Below, one piece after another: positions 43,395 through 52,312 of a stretch of 64,000 nt of DNA. Positions within the stretch are counted from its first letter, which is position 1; each line of letters opens with the position of its first letter. The DNA is from Gemmatimonadetes bacterium T265 (GTDB lineage Bacteria > Gemmatimonadota > Gemmatimonadetes > Gemmatimonadales > Gemmatimonadaceae): contig BPUI01000001.1 of NCBI GenBank assembly GCA_019973575.1, positions 2,616,342 through 2,680,341 of the forward strand, read 5' to 3'. The translations under genes were made by a program, and so were the position numbers. The notes under the pieces are model-generated. The model was not told where the DNA came from, did no database searches, and saw only the letters and a list, made by a program, of their open reading frames with translations.

Positions 43395-45998
43395 TCAGCG
43401 CGCCGCCGCGGCCTCTTCCATCTCCTCCATCACCGTCTTCCGGACCGACCCGGCCGCCGGCCCTTCGGCCGGCAGCAGGGCGATCGCGAACACCTCGTCT
43501 AACGACTCGACGGGGTGGAAGGTGAGCTGCTCGCGCACCTCCTCCGGGATGTCCTCCATGTCGGCCTCGTTCGCCTTCGGGAGGATGATCGTCTTGATGC
43601 CGGCGCGGTGCGCGCCTAACACCTTCTCCTTGAGCCCGCCGATCGGCAGGACGCGGCCGCGGAGCGTCGCCTCGCCCGTCATCGCGACGTCGCGGCGCAC
43701 CGGGCGCCCGCTCATCGCGCTGACGATGGCGGTGCTCATCGCCGCGCCGGCGCTCGGCCCGTCCTTGGGGATCGCGCCCGCCGGGACGTGCACGTGCACC
43801 TCGATGTTGCCCAGCCGGTCCTCGGGGATCCGCAGCCGGCCCGCGTGCGTCACCGCGTACGTGAGTGCCGCGCGCGCGCTCTCCTTCATCACGTCGCCCA
43901 GCTGGCCGGTGAGGATGAGCGAGACGTTGCCGTACCCCGCGACCTGCATCGCGTCGTCGGCCGAATCCCCGTTGCGGCGGCCGCCCGCCGTGAGCCGGCG
44001 GATCGCCGCCTCGATGAACATGATGTCGCCGCCCATCGGCGTGTAGTACATGCCGATCGCCACGCCGACCTCGTTCTGCTCGGCGACCTTCTCCGGGTGG
44101 ACGCGCGGGCGGCCCAGCAGCTCGCGCACCTCCTCGGCGTCGATCGTTTTGTCGTCGAGCACGGCGGCGTTCCCGGTCGCCACGCGGCGCGCCACCTTGC
44201 GGGCGACCGCGCCGACCTGGCGCTCCAGCTGGCGGACGCCCGCCTCGCGCGTGTACTCCGAGACGATGCGCATCACGGCGCCGTCGGTGAAGCCGATGTG
44301 CTTGTCGCCGAGCCCGCTCTCCTCGAGCTGGCGCGGAATCAAGTACTTCTTCGCGATCTCCGCCTTTTCCCGCTCGGTGTAGCCGGCGAACTCGACGACC
44401 TCCATGCGGTCCATCAGCGGCCCGCTGATGTTCTGCGGGAAGTTCGCGGTCGCGATGAATAGGCACTCGCTCAGGTCGAACGGCACGCCCATGTAGTGGT
44501 CGACGAACGCGTTGTTCTGCGCGGGGTCGAGCACCTCGAGCAGCGCCGCCGCGGGGTCGCCTTGGAAGCCGTGGCCGAGCTTGTCGACCTCGTCCAGCAG
44601 GAAGACGGGGTTCTTCGTGCCCGCCTGCTTCATGCCCTGGATGATGCGGCCCGGGAGCGCGCCGACGTAGGTGCGCCGGTGCCCGCGGATGTCCGCCTCG
44701 TCCCGCGCGCCGCCCAACGCGACGCGCACGTACTCGCGGCCTAACGCCTTGGCGATCGACTTCGCGATCGAGGTCTTGCCCACGCCCGGCGGGCCGGTGA
44801 AGAGGAGGATCGGGCCGCGCGCCATCGCCTTGGCCTTCGCCTCCTTCGCGTCGGTCACCGGGCGGTCGCCGTCGGCGGTGCTCGCGGCCAGCGTCGGCGT
44901 CGCGTCGTCGCTCTCCGGCATCAACTCCGAGGCCGGCACCTCGCCCTTCTCCTCGACTTCCTTGGCCAGCTGGTCGGCGCGCAGCTGCCGCACGGCGAGG
45001 AACTCGAGCACGCGGTCCTTGACGTCCTGCAGCCCGTAGTGGTCCTCGTCGAGGATCTCGGTCGCGCCGTTCAGGTCGAGGCGGTCGTCGCTCCGCGTGC
45101 CCCACGGCAACTCGGCGATCCACTCGAGGTACGTGCGGATGACCTGCGCCTCCATCGACTCGCGCCCGGCGCGCTCGAGCCGGCCGAGCTCGCGCTCGAC
45201 CTCCTGCCGCGCCTCCTTCGGCAGCGGCAGCGCGCCTAACTTCTCGCGCAGCGCCTCGAGCTCCTTGGACTGGTCGTCGTCGCCGAGCTCCTTCTGGATC
45301 GCCTTCATCTGCTCGCGGAGGAACATCTCGCGCTGGCGCTCGCCGAGTTCCTCCTGGACCGCGCTCTTGATGTCCTCCTGCGCCTCGAGCAGCCCGATCT
45401 GGCGCTGCACGAGGACGAGCACCTTGCGCATGCGCTCCTCGACCGAGAGCGTCTCGAGCAGGCTCTGCTTCTCGGCGACCGTCAGCTCGATGTAGCCCGC
45501 GACGAGGTCGGCGAACTTGCCCGGCTCGGTCACGGAGTCGAGCACCTGGTGCACGACCTCCTCGGGGAGCCCGCGGCGCTCGCCGAGCTCCGCGGCGCGC
45601 TCGCGCGTTTCCTTGTGGAGCGCCTCGAACGCGGCGTCCTTGTCGTCGAGCGGGAGCATCTCGTCGGCCGGAACGGTCACGGCCTGGAGGTAGCCCTCGG
45701 TCGTCGTGTACTGCAGCGCGGTCGCGCGCTGCTCGCCCTGCAGGAGCAGCTGCACGCCGCCCAGCCCGCGCTGGATCTGCCCGATGCGGGCGATCACGCC
45801 GGTCGTGTAGAGGTTCTCCGCGCTCGGTTCGTCGGAGTTGTCGCGCTGCGCGACCGCGAAGACGACGCGCTCTTCCTTGAGCGCCGCCTCGATCGCGCGC
45901 AGCGTCCCCGGGCGCCCGGCCGCGATGGGCTGCGTGACGCCCGGGAAGATGACCGTCCCGCGCAGGGGCAGGACGGGTAAGGTCTGGCGATGAGCCAT
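43395..45998 (-). CDS. lon: ATP-dependent Lon protease
   Basis: Cytoplasmic AAA+ serine protease that degrades damaged and regulatory proteins; 867 residues. The N-terminal LON substrate-binding domain (LPVLPLRGTVIFPGVTQPI) is followed by a coiled region. The AAA+ module has Walker A GPPGVGKTS and Walker B VFLLDEVDKLG. The protease domain has the catalytic Ser in PKDGPSAGAAM and Lys in GGLKEKVLGAHRAG. An insertion of about 45 acidic/Ala-rich residues (around EVPASELMPESDDATPTL) lies just before Walker A. The ATG at 45998 begins at the canonical N-terminus; an upstream open frame is only translated minisatellite. It is divergent from the tandem kinases. Confidence 0.96.
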   Translation of the reverse strand: MAHRQTLPVLPLRGTVIFPGVTQPIAAGRPGTLRAIEAALKEERVVFAVAQRDNSDEPSAENLYTTGVIARIGQIQRGLGGVQLLLQGEQRATALQYTTTEGYLQAVTVPADEMLPLDDKDAAFEALHKETRERAAELGERRGLPEEVVHQVLDSVTEPGKFADLVAGYIELTVAEKQSLLETLSVEERMRKVLVLVQRQIGLLEAQEDIKSAVQEELGERQREMFLREQMKAIQKELGDDDQSKELEALREKLGALPLPKEARQEVERELGRLERAGRESMEAQVIRTYLEWIAELPWGTRSDDRLDLNGATEILDEDHYGLQDVKDRVLEFLAVRQLRADQLAKEVEEKGEVPASELMPESDDATPTLAASTADGDRPVTDAKEAKAKAMARGPILLFTGPPGVGKTSIAKSIAKALGREYVRVALGGARDEADIRGHRRTYVGALPGRIIQGMKQAGTKNPVFLLDEVDKLGHGFQGDPAAALLEVLDPAQNNAFVDHYMGVPFDLSECLFIATANFPQNISGPLMDRMEVVEFAGYTEREKAEIAKKYLIPRQLEESGLGDKHIGFTDGAVMRIVSEYTREAGVRQLERQVGAVARKVARRVATGNAAVLDDKTIDAEEVRELLGRPRVHPEKVAEQNEVGVAIGMYYTPMGGDIMFIEAAIRRLTAGGRRNGDSADDAMQVAGYGNVSLILTGQLGDVMKESARAALTYAVTHAGRLRIPEDRLGNIEVHVHVPAGAIPKDGPSAGAAMSTAIVSAMSGRPVRRDVAMTGEATLRGRVLPIGGLKEKVLGAHRAGIKTIILPKANEADMEDIPEEVREQLTFHPVESLDEVFAIALLPAEGPAAGSVRKTVMEEMEEAAAAR

Positions 45999-46420
45999 GC
46001 GTTGATGACCGATGCTGTGGGCGTGGCAGCGCGGCGGGCGCCGGGCGATCGCTCGGCGGAGCGGGCCGCGTCGCACGCTCCGTTCCTGCCGTCTGTCTAA
46101 TGCACGATGCGCGCGCCGGGCGTGCGCCACCCTGGCCGGGTTCCGCCCGCGACGGACTGCAGCGCTGTCGGACGGCGTGCGCACCGCTGCCGGAACGGCG
46201 GCCGGACGGCGGCCGGACGACGGCCGGACGACGGCCGGACGACGGCCGGACGACGGCCGGACGACGGCCGGACGACGGCCGGACAACGGCCGGACAACGG
46301 CCGGACAACGGCCGCCCGCGGTCGGGTGCGTGCGTGAACGGACCCCACCTCCGGTCTGTTCCGGACCCGCCGGCGCTGCTACACTAGGGCGCACCCCCTC
46401 TGCTGCGACCTCCTGCCGCC
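45999..46420. other. Divergent lon/kinase region with minisatellite
   Basis: This 422-base gap contains the ten-copy 11-bp repeat at 46201-46313. A possible -10 element (TACACT, 46380-46385) lies 35 bases before the first kinase start. Frames open across the repeat on both strands but translate only to Arg/Gly/Thr/Asp repeats and are not genes. Confidence 0.5.
46201..46313. repeat. 11-bp minisatellite, ten copies
   Basis: Ten head-to-tail copies of gccggacNNcg-type 11-mers: one gccggacggcg (46201-46211), six gccggacgacg (46212-46277) and three gccggacaacg (46278-46310), then a partial gcc. Variants are grouped in order, as expected from stepwise slippage. The unit is about one DNA helical turn. 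Confidence 0.95.
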
Positions 46421-48529
46421 GTGACCGATTCCGCCGCCGTCGTCCCGCCGGACGAGCTGCGCATGCACGTCGAGCGCGCGCTCGCCGCGAGCTACGAACT
46501 CGACCGCGAGATGGGACGCGGCGGCATGGGGATCGTCTACCGCGCCCGCGACCGCCGACTCAAGCGGGCGGTCGCGGTGAAGATCCTCCCGCCGGAACTC
46601 GCGTTCCGCGCCGAGATCCGCTCGCGCTTTCTGCGCGAGGCGGAGACGGCGGCGCAGCTCTCGCACCCCAACATCGTCCCGATCTACTCGGTCGACGAAG
46701 TCGACGGCCTCGTCTACTTCGTCATGGCGTGCATCGACGGGGACAACCTCGGCAAGCGCATCCACGACCGCGGCCCGCTGCCGATCCCGGACGCGCGCCG
46801 CATCCTCGCCGAGGTCGCCGACGCGCTCGCCTACGCGCACCTGCGCGGCGTGGTGCACCGCGACATCAAGCCCGACAACATCCTGCTCGACGGCAGCGGT
46901 GACCGGGCGATGGTGACGGACTTCGGCATCGCCCGCGCCATCATCGAAGGGAGCGACTCGCGCCTCACAGCGACGGGGATGGCGATCGGCACGCCGGCCT
47001 ACATGAGCCCCGAACAGGCCGCCGGCGACCGCGAGATCGACGGCCGCTCGGACCTCTACGCGCTCGGCGTACTCGGCTACCAGATGCTCGCCGGCGAGCT
47101 GCCCTTCCAGGCGTCGAGCACGCCGGCGCTCCTCGTCAAGCACCTCTCCGAGAAGCCCGTCCCGGTCGCGCAGCGCCGCCCCGACGTCCCGCGCGACCTC
47201 GCCGACGCGGTGATGCGGCTGCTGGAAAAGAACCCGGACGACCGGTTCGCCACGGCCGGCGAGCTCGAAGCGGCGCTGCGCGGCCGCGGCCCCGTGGCGC
47301 CCGCATCGTTCGCGACGACGCAACCGCCCGTCGCGCCAATGCCGCCGCTCGCGCCGTGGCGCGAGCGGCCGATGCGCGAGCGGGACGACGTGTTTCGCGA
47401 GCAGGAGCGCCGGCGCGCCGAAGGCGTTCCCACCTTCGACGTTCCGGCGGCGCGCGCGCTCGTGCCGGCAACCGACACCGGCGACGTCGACCCGTCGGCC
47501 CCCTCGCCCGACGAGGTGGCGCGCTGGGAGTCGGCGCGCGTGGCCGATTTCCGCCGCAAGCTCGGCTGGTTCGCGATCGTCGGGTCGGTCCTCCTCGTCA
47601 TCTCGATCTTCGGCAACTCCGATTTCTTCGGCTTCGTCGGCCTCTGGACGGTCTATATCGCCTATCGGTATGCAAAGCTCTGGAGCGATGGGTACAGCTG
47701 GCACGACGTGCTCCGGCAGCCACGCGAGCGCCTTTTCGCCGACGTCGCCGCCGAGTGGACCGACGACGTGCAGGCCCTCTTCGACCCGAAGAAGCGCGAC
47801 CGCGTGCGCGAGCGGGCGCGCCGGCGCGCGCTCCGGCGCGCCTACGGCGGCGCCGTGGGCCGCCCCGGATACTCGGGCGACACCGACGCGGCCCGCGCGG
47901 GCGCGCCGCCGACCGCCGGCGCGCGGCCCGCGCTCCCAGCCGACGCGAGCGAGGGGGTCCGGCAGGCGTTCGCCGACCGCGACGAGGTGCTCCGCTTGCT
48001 CGACGCCATGCCGAAGGCGGAGCGCGCTCGCGTCGCCGACGCCGGCCCCGCCGCGCAGCAGCTCGCGGCCAAGGTCCTCGGACTCGCGAACCGCGTCGCC
48101 GAACTGGACCGCGACGCGACGCCTGGCGCCGCGCCGGCGCTGGACGCCGAAATCGCGCGGCTCGAAGGTGAGGCGAACCCGCTCGACCGCGGCGCGAGCG
48201 ACGAGCGCGTGAAGCGGCTCGCCTACCTCAAACGGCAGCGACGCGGCGTCGTCGACGCGGCGCGGCGGCGCGATCAGGCGGTGGCGGCGCTGGAGAACTG
48301 CCGCGTGGCGCTCCAGAACCTCCGGCTCGACCTCGTCCGCCTGCGCACCGGCGGCGGCGGCACGCCCGCCCAGGTGACGACGCTCGCCGAGCGGGCAATG
48401 GTGCTCGCCCGCGAGGTGGACGGGATCGTCGGCGCGGCCGGAGAGGTGGCGCGAATCGGTGCGCCCGACAGCGTGAGCGCGCCGCCGCCGCCGCTCGGGG
48501 CCGGCGGGACGACGCCCGCGCGCGCCTGA
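46421..48529 (+). CDS. Membrane Ser/Thr protein kinase (first of tandem pair)
   Basis: A 702-residue PknB-like kinase starting with GTG. The kinase domain (about residues 28-290) has the Gly loop GRGGMGIVYRA, the Lys in AVKILPPELAF, the catalytic loop VVHRDIKPDNILL, DFG in VTDFGIARA and the APE-equivalent AYMSPEQAAG. After a linker, one or two membrane helices (GWFAIVGSVLLVISIFGNSD) precede a C-terminal helical/coiled-coil region (AALENCRVALQNLRLDLVRL). The next gene is a full-length paralogue sharing both kinase and coiled coil. The upstream region holds the 11-bp minisatellite. Confidence 0.92.
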   Translation: MTDSAAVVPPDELRMHVERALAASYELDREMGRGGMGIVYRARDRRLKRAVAVKILPPELAFRAEIRSRFLREAETAAQLSHPNIVPIYSVDEVDGLVYFVMACIDGDNLGKRIHDRGPLPIPDARRILAEVADALAYAHLRGVVHRDIKPDNILLDGSGDRAMVTDFGIARAIIEGSDSRLTATGMAIGTPAYMSPEQAAGDREIDGRSDLYALGVLGYQMLAGELPFQASSTPALLVKHLSEKPVPVAQRRPDVPRDLADAVMRLLEKNPDDRFATAGELEAALRGRGPVAPASFATTQPPVAPMPPLAPWRERPMRERDDVFREQERRRAEGVPTFDVPAARALVPATDTGDVDPSAPSPDEVARWESARVADFRRKLGWFAIVGSVLLVISIFGNSDFFGFVGLWTVYIAYRYAKLWSDGYSWHDVLRQPRERLFADVAAEWTDDVQALFDPKKRDRVRERARRRALRRAYGGAVGRPGYSGDTDAARAGAPPTAGARPALPADASEGVRQAFADRDEVLRLLDAMPKAERARVADAGPAAQQLAAKVLGLANRVAELDRDATPGAAPALDAEIARLEGEANPLDRGASDERVKRLAYLKRQRRGVVDAARRRDQAVAALENCRVALQNLRLDLVRLRTGGGGTPAQVTTLAERAMVLAREVDGIVGAAGEVARIGAPDSVSAPPPPLGAGGTTPARA

Positions 48530-48637
48530 CCGCGTCTGCGACAGGCGGCCGGCGACACTTCCGGCGGCTTCCTGCCGTAGTCCACGCGCCGCCCTCCGTG
48601 AATACCTGCTGACCGCTTCTCTCGCCGCGCGCGCCTG

Positions 48638-50908
48638 ATGTCCGACCCGCTTCGCGACCACGTCGCCGCCGCGCTCGCCGACCGCTACGCCGTCGAGGCG
48701 GAGATCGGCCGCGGCGCGATGGCGGTGGTCTACCGCGCGCGCGAGGTCCGGCTCCGGCGCGTCGTCGCGCTCAAGGTTTTGCCGCCGGAGCTCGCCTTCC
48801 GCGCGGGCGTGCGCGAGCGCTTCCTGCGCGAGGCGCAGACGGCCGCCCAGCTCTCGCACCCGCACATCGTCCCGGTCTACTCGGCCGGGGACGACGGCGG
48901 CGTGGCGTGGCTCGCGATGGCGCTCATCGACGGCGAGACGCTGGCGGAGCGACTCGCGCGCGCGCCGCGGCCGACGGTCGACGAGGCGCGGCGCGTGCTC
49001 GTCGAGACCGCCGACGCCCTCGCGTACGCGCACGCGCGCGGCGTCGTGCACCGCGACGTCAAGCCGGAGAACGTCCTCATCGAGCGCGAGACGGGGCGCG
49101 TGGCAGTGACCGACTTCGGCATCGCCCGCGCGACCGACGACGACGCCCGGCTGACCGGGACCGGCGTGACGTTAGGCACGCCGGCGTACATGAGCCCCGA
49201 GCAGGCGATGGGCGAGGCCGAGGTGGACGGCCGCGCCGACCAGTACGCGCTCGGCGTGGTCGGCTACCAGCTGCTCACCGGCACGCTCCCGTTCCAGGCG
49301 ACGAACGCGACGGGCATGTTGATGAAGCACGTCGGCGAGGTGCCGCGCCCGGTGCGCGAGCGGGCGCCGCAGGTGCCGCCCGCGCTCGCCTACGCGGTCG
49401 AGCGCGCGCTCGCCAAGAAGCCGGACCACCGGTGGCCCGACGCGGGCGCGTTCCGCGACGCGCTGCAGCGGAGTACCGCGGCGGGCCCCGGCGTCGGCGC
49501 GCCGACCATCCCGGCCTTCGCCGACGTTGGTCGTCGCGCGCCCGAAGCGCCCGCCGCGCCCGCCCTGCCGGCGTGGATGCCCCCGCGCGCGCCGGCAGCC
49601 CCACCCGACCCGCTCGCGGCCGCCGAGCTGGCCCGCTTGCGCGGCGACCGCTCCGCCAGAGAAGAGTGGAAGGAGTACGCGCGCGAGCAGCGCCGGGCCG
49701 AACGCGAGCGGCGCGAGGACTGGCGCGAGGCGGCGCGTAACGGCCTCATCCCGGCCCCGCTCGCACCCGACCTCGAGCGCCGCGCCGTCGGCCCCCGAGG
49801 GTTCCCCGAAATCCCGCTCGACGTGCGCGCCGCGCTCTTCCGGCGCAAGGCGGTCGGGAGCTTCGTGCTGATCGCGTTCCTCGCCGTCATCAACGCGATG
49901 CACCTGTTCATCCCGCCCTGGGTCGTATTCCCGGCGTGGGGGATCCTCGCCGACGTGCGCCGGCGGTGGCGGCCGTTAGGCGCGGCGGGGCTGGACTTCT
50001 GGGACGTCGTCTTCAACGGTCGCGGCGCCGTCGTCCGGGCCGAGGGCGACCGGATCGCCGGCGCCGCCCGGCCCCGCGCCGCGCTGGTCGGCGAGGTACG
50101 GCGCCTGCGCCGCCGGGCCGAACTCGGCGCCGCGTTCGCGGTCATGGCGTTCTTCATCTTCGCCGCGGCCGTCGTGACCCACGGCCGCCTGCTCGCCGCC
50201 CCGTTCCTGCTCTTCACGGTCGCCGCGGTCGCGACCCTCGCGGGGGCGCTGCGCGAGGCCGCGGCGGTGCGGCGCGCCGGGGTGCCCGTGCGCGACGCGC
50301 TCTCCTCGCGGTGGCGCGAGGCGGTCGAGACGGCGGCGCCGCGCCCGCGCGCCGAGGTCGTCGACGAGGAAGTCCGCCAGCTCGCGGCCGCGGCGAGCCT
50401 GAACAACGGCGCGCTCGCCCTCGTGCGCGACGCGGTCGAGGACCGCGTGACCGTGCGCGAGACACTCGCCCGACTCTCCCCGGAGGACCGCGCCCTGCTC
50501 CCGGTCGCGGACGTCATGCCCACGGTGGACGGCCTCGTCGAGCGGGTCGCGGACCTGGCTGGGCGGGTCGAGCGTTTCCCGGCCGACGCGACCCCGGCCG
50601 CGCTCGCCGCCCTCGACGCGCGGCTCGCCGCGCCCGCGCCGCCCACCGCGGAGGGCGAGCGCATGCGGCAGCTGCTCGAGCGGCAGCGCGCCTCGCTCGC
50701 CGACCTCATCGGCCGGCGCGCCGCGCTCGAGGCCAAGCTCGACAGCGCGCGCGCGGCACTCCGCAACGTGCGTTTCGACCTCCTGAAGCTCCGCGACGAG
50801 GGCGTCGGCGCGCTGGCCGGCGTGAGCACCGCGACGCAGGAAGCCCGCGCCCTGTCGCGCGACATCGGCTACGCGCTCGCGGCCGCCGCCGAGGTCCGCG
50901 AGCGTTAG
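48638..50908 (+). CDS. Membrane Ser/Thr protein kinase (second of tandem pair)
   Basis: A 756-residue paralogue of the preceding kinase. The Gly loop is GRGAMAVVYRA, with Lys in ALKVLPPELAF, the catalytic loop VVHRDVKPENVLI, DFG in VTDFGIARA and AYMSPEQAMG. Membrane segments (LIAFLAVINAMHLFIPPWVV and FAVMAFFIFAAAVVTHGRLL) precede a long C-terminal coiled coil (RAALRNVRFDLLKLRDEG) matching the first kinase. The second Gly of the GGM motif is Ala here. The two genes are 108 bases apart and could form heterodimers through the coiled coils (inference). The ATG at 48638 is used. The stop codon lies in CGTTAGGC. Confidence 0.92.
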   Translation: MSDPLRDHVAAALADRYAVEAEIGRGAMAVVYRAREVRLRRVVALKVLPPELAFRAGVRERFLREAQTAAQLSHPHIVPVYSAGDDGGVAWLAMALIDGETLAERLARAPRPTVDEARRVLVETADALAYAHARGVVHRDVKPENVLIERETGRVAVTDFGIARATDDDARLTGTGVTLGTPAYMSPEQAMGEAEVDGRADQYALGVVGYQLLTGTLPFQATNATGMLMKHVGEVPRPVRERAPQVPPALAYAVERALAKKPDHRWPDAGAFRDALQRSTAAGPGVGAPTIPAFADVGRRAPEAPAAPALPAWMPPRAPAAPPDPLAAAELARLRGDRSAREEWKEYAREQRRAERERREDWREAARNGLIPAPLAPDLERRAVGPRGFPEIPLDVRAALFRRKAVGSFVLIAFLAVINAMHLFIPPWVVFPAWGILADVRRRWRPLGAAGLDFWDVVFNGRGAVVRAEGDRIAGAARPRAALVGEVRRLRRRAELGAAFAVMAFFIFAAAVVTHGRLLAAPFLLFTVAAVATLAGALREAAAVRRAGVPVRDALSSRWREAVETAAPRPRAEVVDEEVRQLAAAASLNNGALALVRDAVEDRVTVRETLARLSPEDRALLPVADVMPTVDGLVERVADLAGRVERFPADATPAALAALDARLAAPAPPTAEGERMRQLLERQRASLADLIGRRAALEAKLDSARAALRNVRFDLLKLRDEGVGALAGVSTATQEARALSRDIGYALAAAAEVRER

Positions 50909-50928
50909 GCGGGCCGGCCGTCCCGCGG

Positions 50929-51246
50929 TCAGCCGTCCGCCAGCTCGTCGCGCCGCGCCTCGAGCTCCTGCGCCATCCCGACGTGCCCGAAGCGGTACGA
51001 CGCCTCGACGCCCTTGTCGAGGGCTGCCCGCGCGCCGGCCGCGTCGCCCAACGCCTCGCGCGCCTCCGCCAGCCGCCCCCATCCGTTCCCCTCGTCGTCG
51101 TACCGCGCGAGGTACGCCTCGAGCTGCTCCGCCGCGTCCGCCCACGCGCCGACCTTCAACAGCTCGTTCGCAAGCCCGAACCGCGCGAGGGCGTTGTTCG
51201 GCTGCCGCGCGACCATGTCGCGGAAGGTGTCGATCTTGTCGGCCAC
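50929..51246 (-). CDS. Small TPR protein
   Basis: A 105-residue, all-helical protein with about two to three tetratricopeptide units (ARFGLANELLKVGAWADAAE, NGWGRLAEAREALGDAAGAR). Such proteins mediate protein contacts. It has no signal peptide. It follows the alpha/beta hydrolase gene on the same strand by 21 bases, so the two are probably co-transcribed, and it is convergent with the second kinase. The ATG at 51246 is the natural start. Confidence 0.82.
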   Translation of the reverse strand: MADKIDTFRDMVARQPNNALARFGLANELLKVGAWADAAEQLEAYLARYDDEGNGWGRLAEAREALGDAAGARAALDKGVEASYRFGHVGMAQELEARRDELADG

Positions 51247-51267
51247 GTCGCCCCGGGATTCGACTCG

Positions 51268-52092
51268 TTAGTCGCGCTCGAGCAGCCGCGCGATGGCGTC
51301 CGCCACCGCGCGCGGCTGCTCCTCGGGTAAAAAATGGCGCCCGTCCGCGACCACGTCGAGCGTCGCGCCCGGGATGTCGTTCGCGAGCCGCTCGGCCGTC
51401 GCGGGCGGGACGAACGCGTCGTGCGCGCCCGCGACGACGGCCGTCGGCATCACGAGGTCCTTGAGCCGGGCCGTCAGCGTCTGCGTCTCGGCCGCGTCCA
51501 GCGCCAGCAGGTGCTCGACGAGCGTGTCGCGCCCTTCGGCCGTGCGGAAGGGGCGCAGGTAGCGCGTCACCGACCGCTCGCCCAAGCCGTGGTCCACGTA
51601 GCCGCGCACGACCTCCTTGCGCAGGAGCGAGAGGAGGAACGTCGGCGGCAGGTGCCGCGTCAGCGGCAGCATCGCGCGCAGAACCCGGAGCTCGCGCGCG
51701 GGCCAGTCGTCGTACGCGACCGCGCTCACGAGGCCCAGCCGCGCGACGCGCTGCGGCCAGCGCACCGCCGTCGCGAGCGCCACCGCGCCGCCGAGTTCGT
51801 GCCCGACGACGCAGGCGTAGTTGATGCCGAGCGCGTCGAGCAGCGCGACGACGCGCTCGGCGTGGGCGCGGATCGAGAGCGACTGGCCGTCCGGGCGGTC
51901 GCTCCGGCCGTAGCCGAGTAGGTCGACGAGAAGGACCCGGCGGTCGGGCGGGAGCGCGGACGCCACGCGCGCCCACAGGTGCGACGAGGTCGGGAACCCG
52001 TGGAGGAGCACGACCGGCTCGCCGCCGCCGCGCGAGCCGGCGGCGTGGGCGTAGAGCCGCGCGCCGCCGACGTCGATGAACTCGCCGCGCAT
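51268..52092 (-). CDS. Alpha/beta hydrolase with Glu at the nucleophile position
   Basis: A 274-residue alpha/beta-hydrolase fold: oxyanion strand VVLLHGFPTSSHLW, nucleophile-elbow motif VVGHELGGAVAL, the acid in VVAGAHDAFVPP and the catalytic His in VADGRHFLPEEQP. The elbow normally carries Ser (esterases) or Asp (epoxide hydrolases and dehalogenases), but here the residue is Glu. Activity may therefore be unusual or lost. No signal peptide is present, so it is probably cytoplasmic. It is divergent from another alpha/beta hydrolase gene with a normal GHSLGG and upstream of the TPR gene. Confidence 0.85.
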   Translation of the reverse strand: MRGEFIDVGGARLYAHAAGSRGGGEPVVLLHGFPTSSHLWARVASALPPDRRVLLVDLLGYGRSDRPDGQSLSIRAHAERVVALLDALGINYACVVGHELGGAVALATAVRWPQRVARLGLVSAVAYDDWPARELRVLRAMLPLTRHLPPTFLLSLLRKEVVRGYVDHGLGERSVTRYLRPFRTAEGRDTLVEHLLALDAAETQTLTARLKDLVMPTAVVAGAHDAFVPPATAERLANDIPGATLDVVADGRHFLPEEQPRAVADAIARLLERD

Positions 52093-52312
52093 CCCGACCG
52101 GCGCGGCGTTAGGCGATCGCGCCGCGCGCCCGCACGGCCCGGTGGGCGCACGCGGGGCCGTCGGGGCGGACGAGAGATGTGGCGCGGCATGAGGGGGGGA
52201 TCACGCGCGCAAGATGCGGCGGCGCGCCCGGGCTCGACAAGTCGACGCGGCGGATCACCGCGTGAAACCGCCGTGCGGAATCGACGCGTCGAGGCGCGGG
52301 TAGCTTTCGCGC

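Noticed and set aside
46201-46313. Possible CRISPR array
   Set aside because: The units are contiguous 11-mers with no spacers and there are no cas genes nearby.
43395-46394. Lon with a 130-residue repetitive N-terminus
   Set aside because: The extension is only the 11-bp minisatellite translated as repeated peptides; the canonical Lon N-terminus begins at 45998.
46379-49051. 890-residue minus-strand frame opposite the kinases
   Set aside because: Long antisense frames are common in GC-rich genes; the plus strand has all the kinase motifs and the minus frame has no recognisable domain.
50903-50945. Terminator between the second kinase and the TPR gene
   Set aside because: Only short, interrupted complementarity is present, too weak to call.
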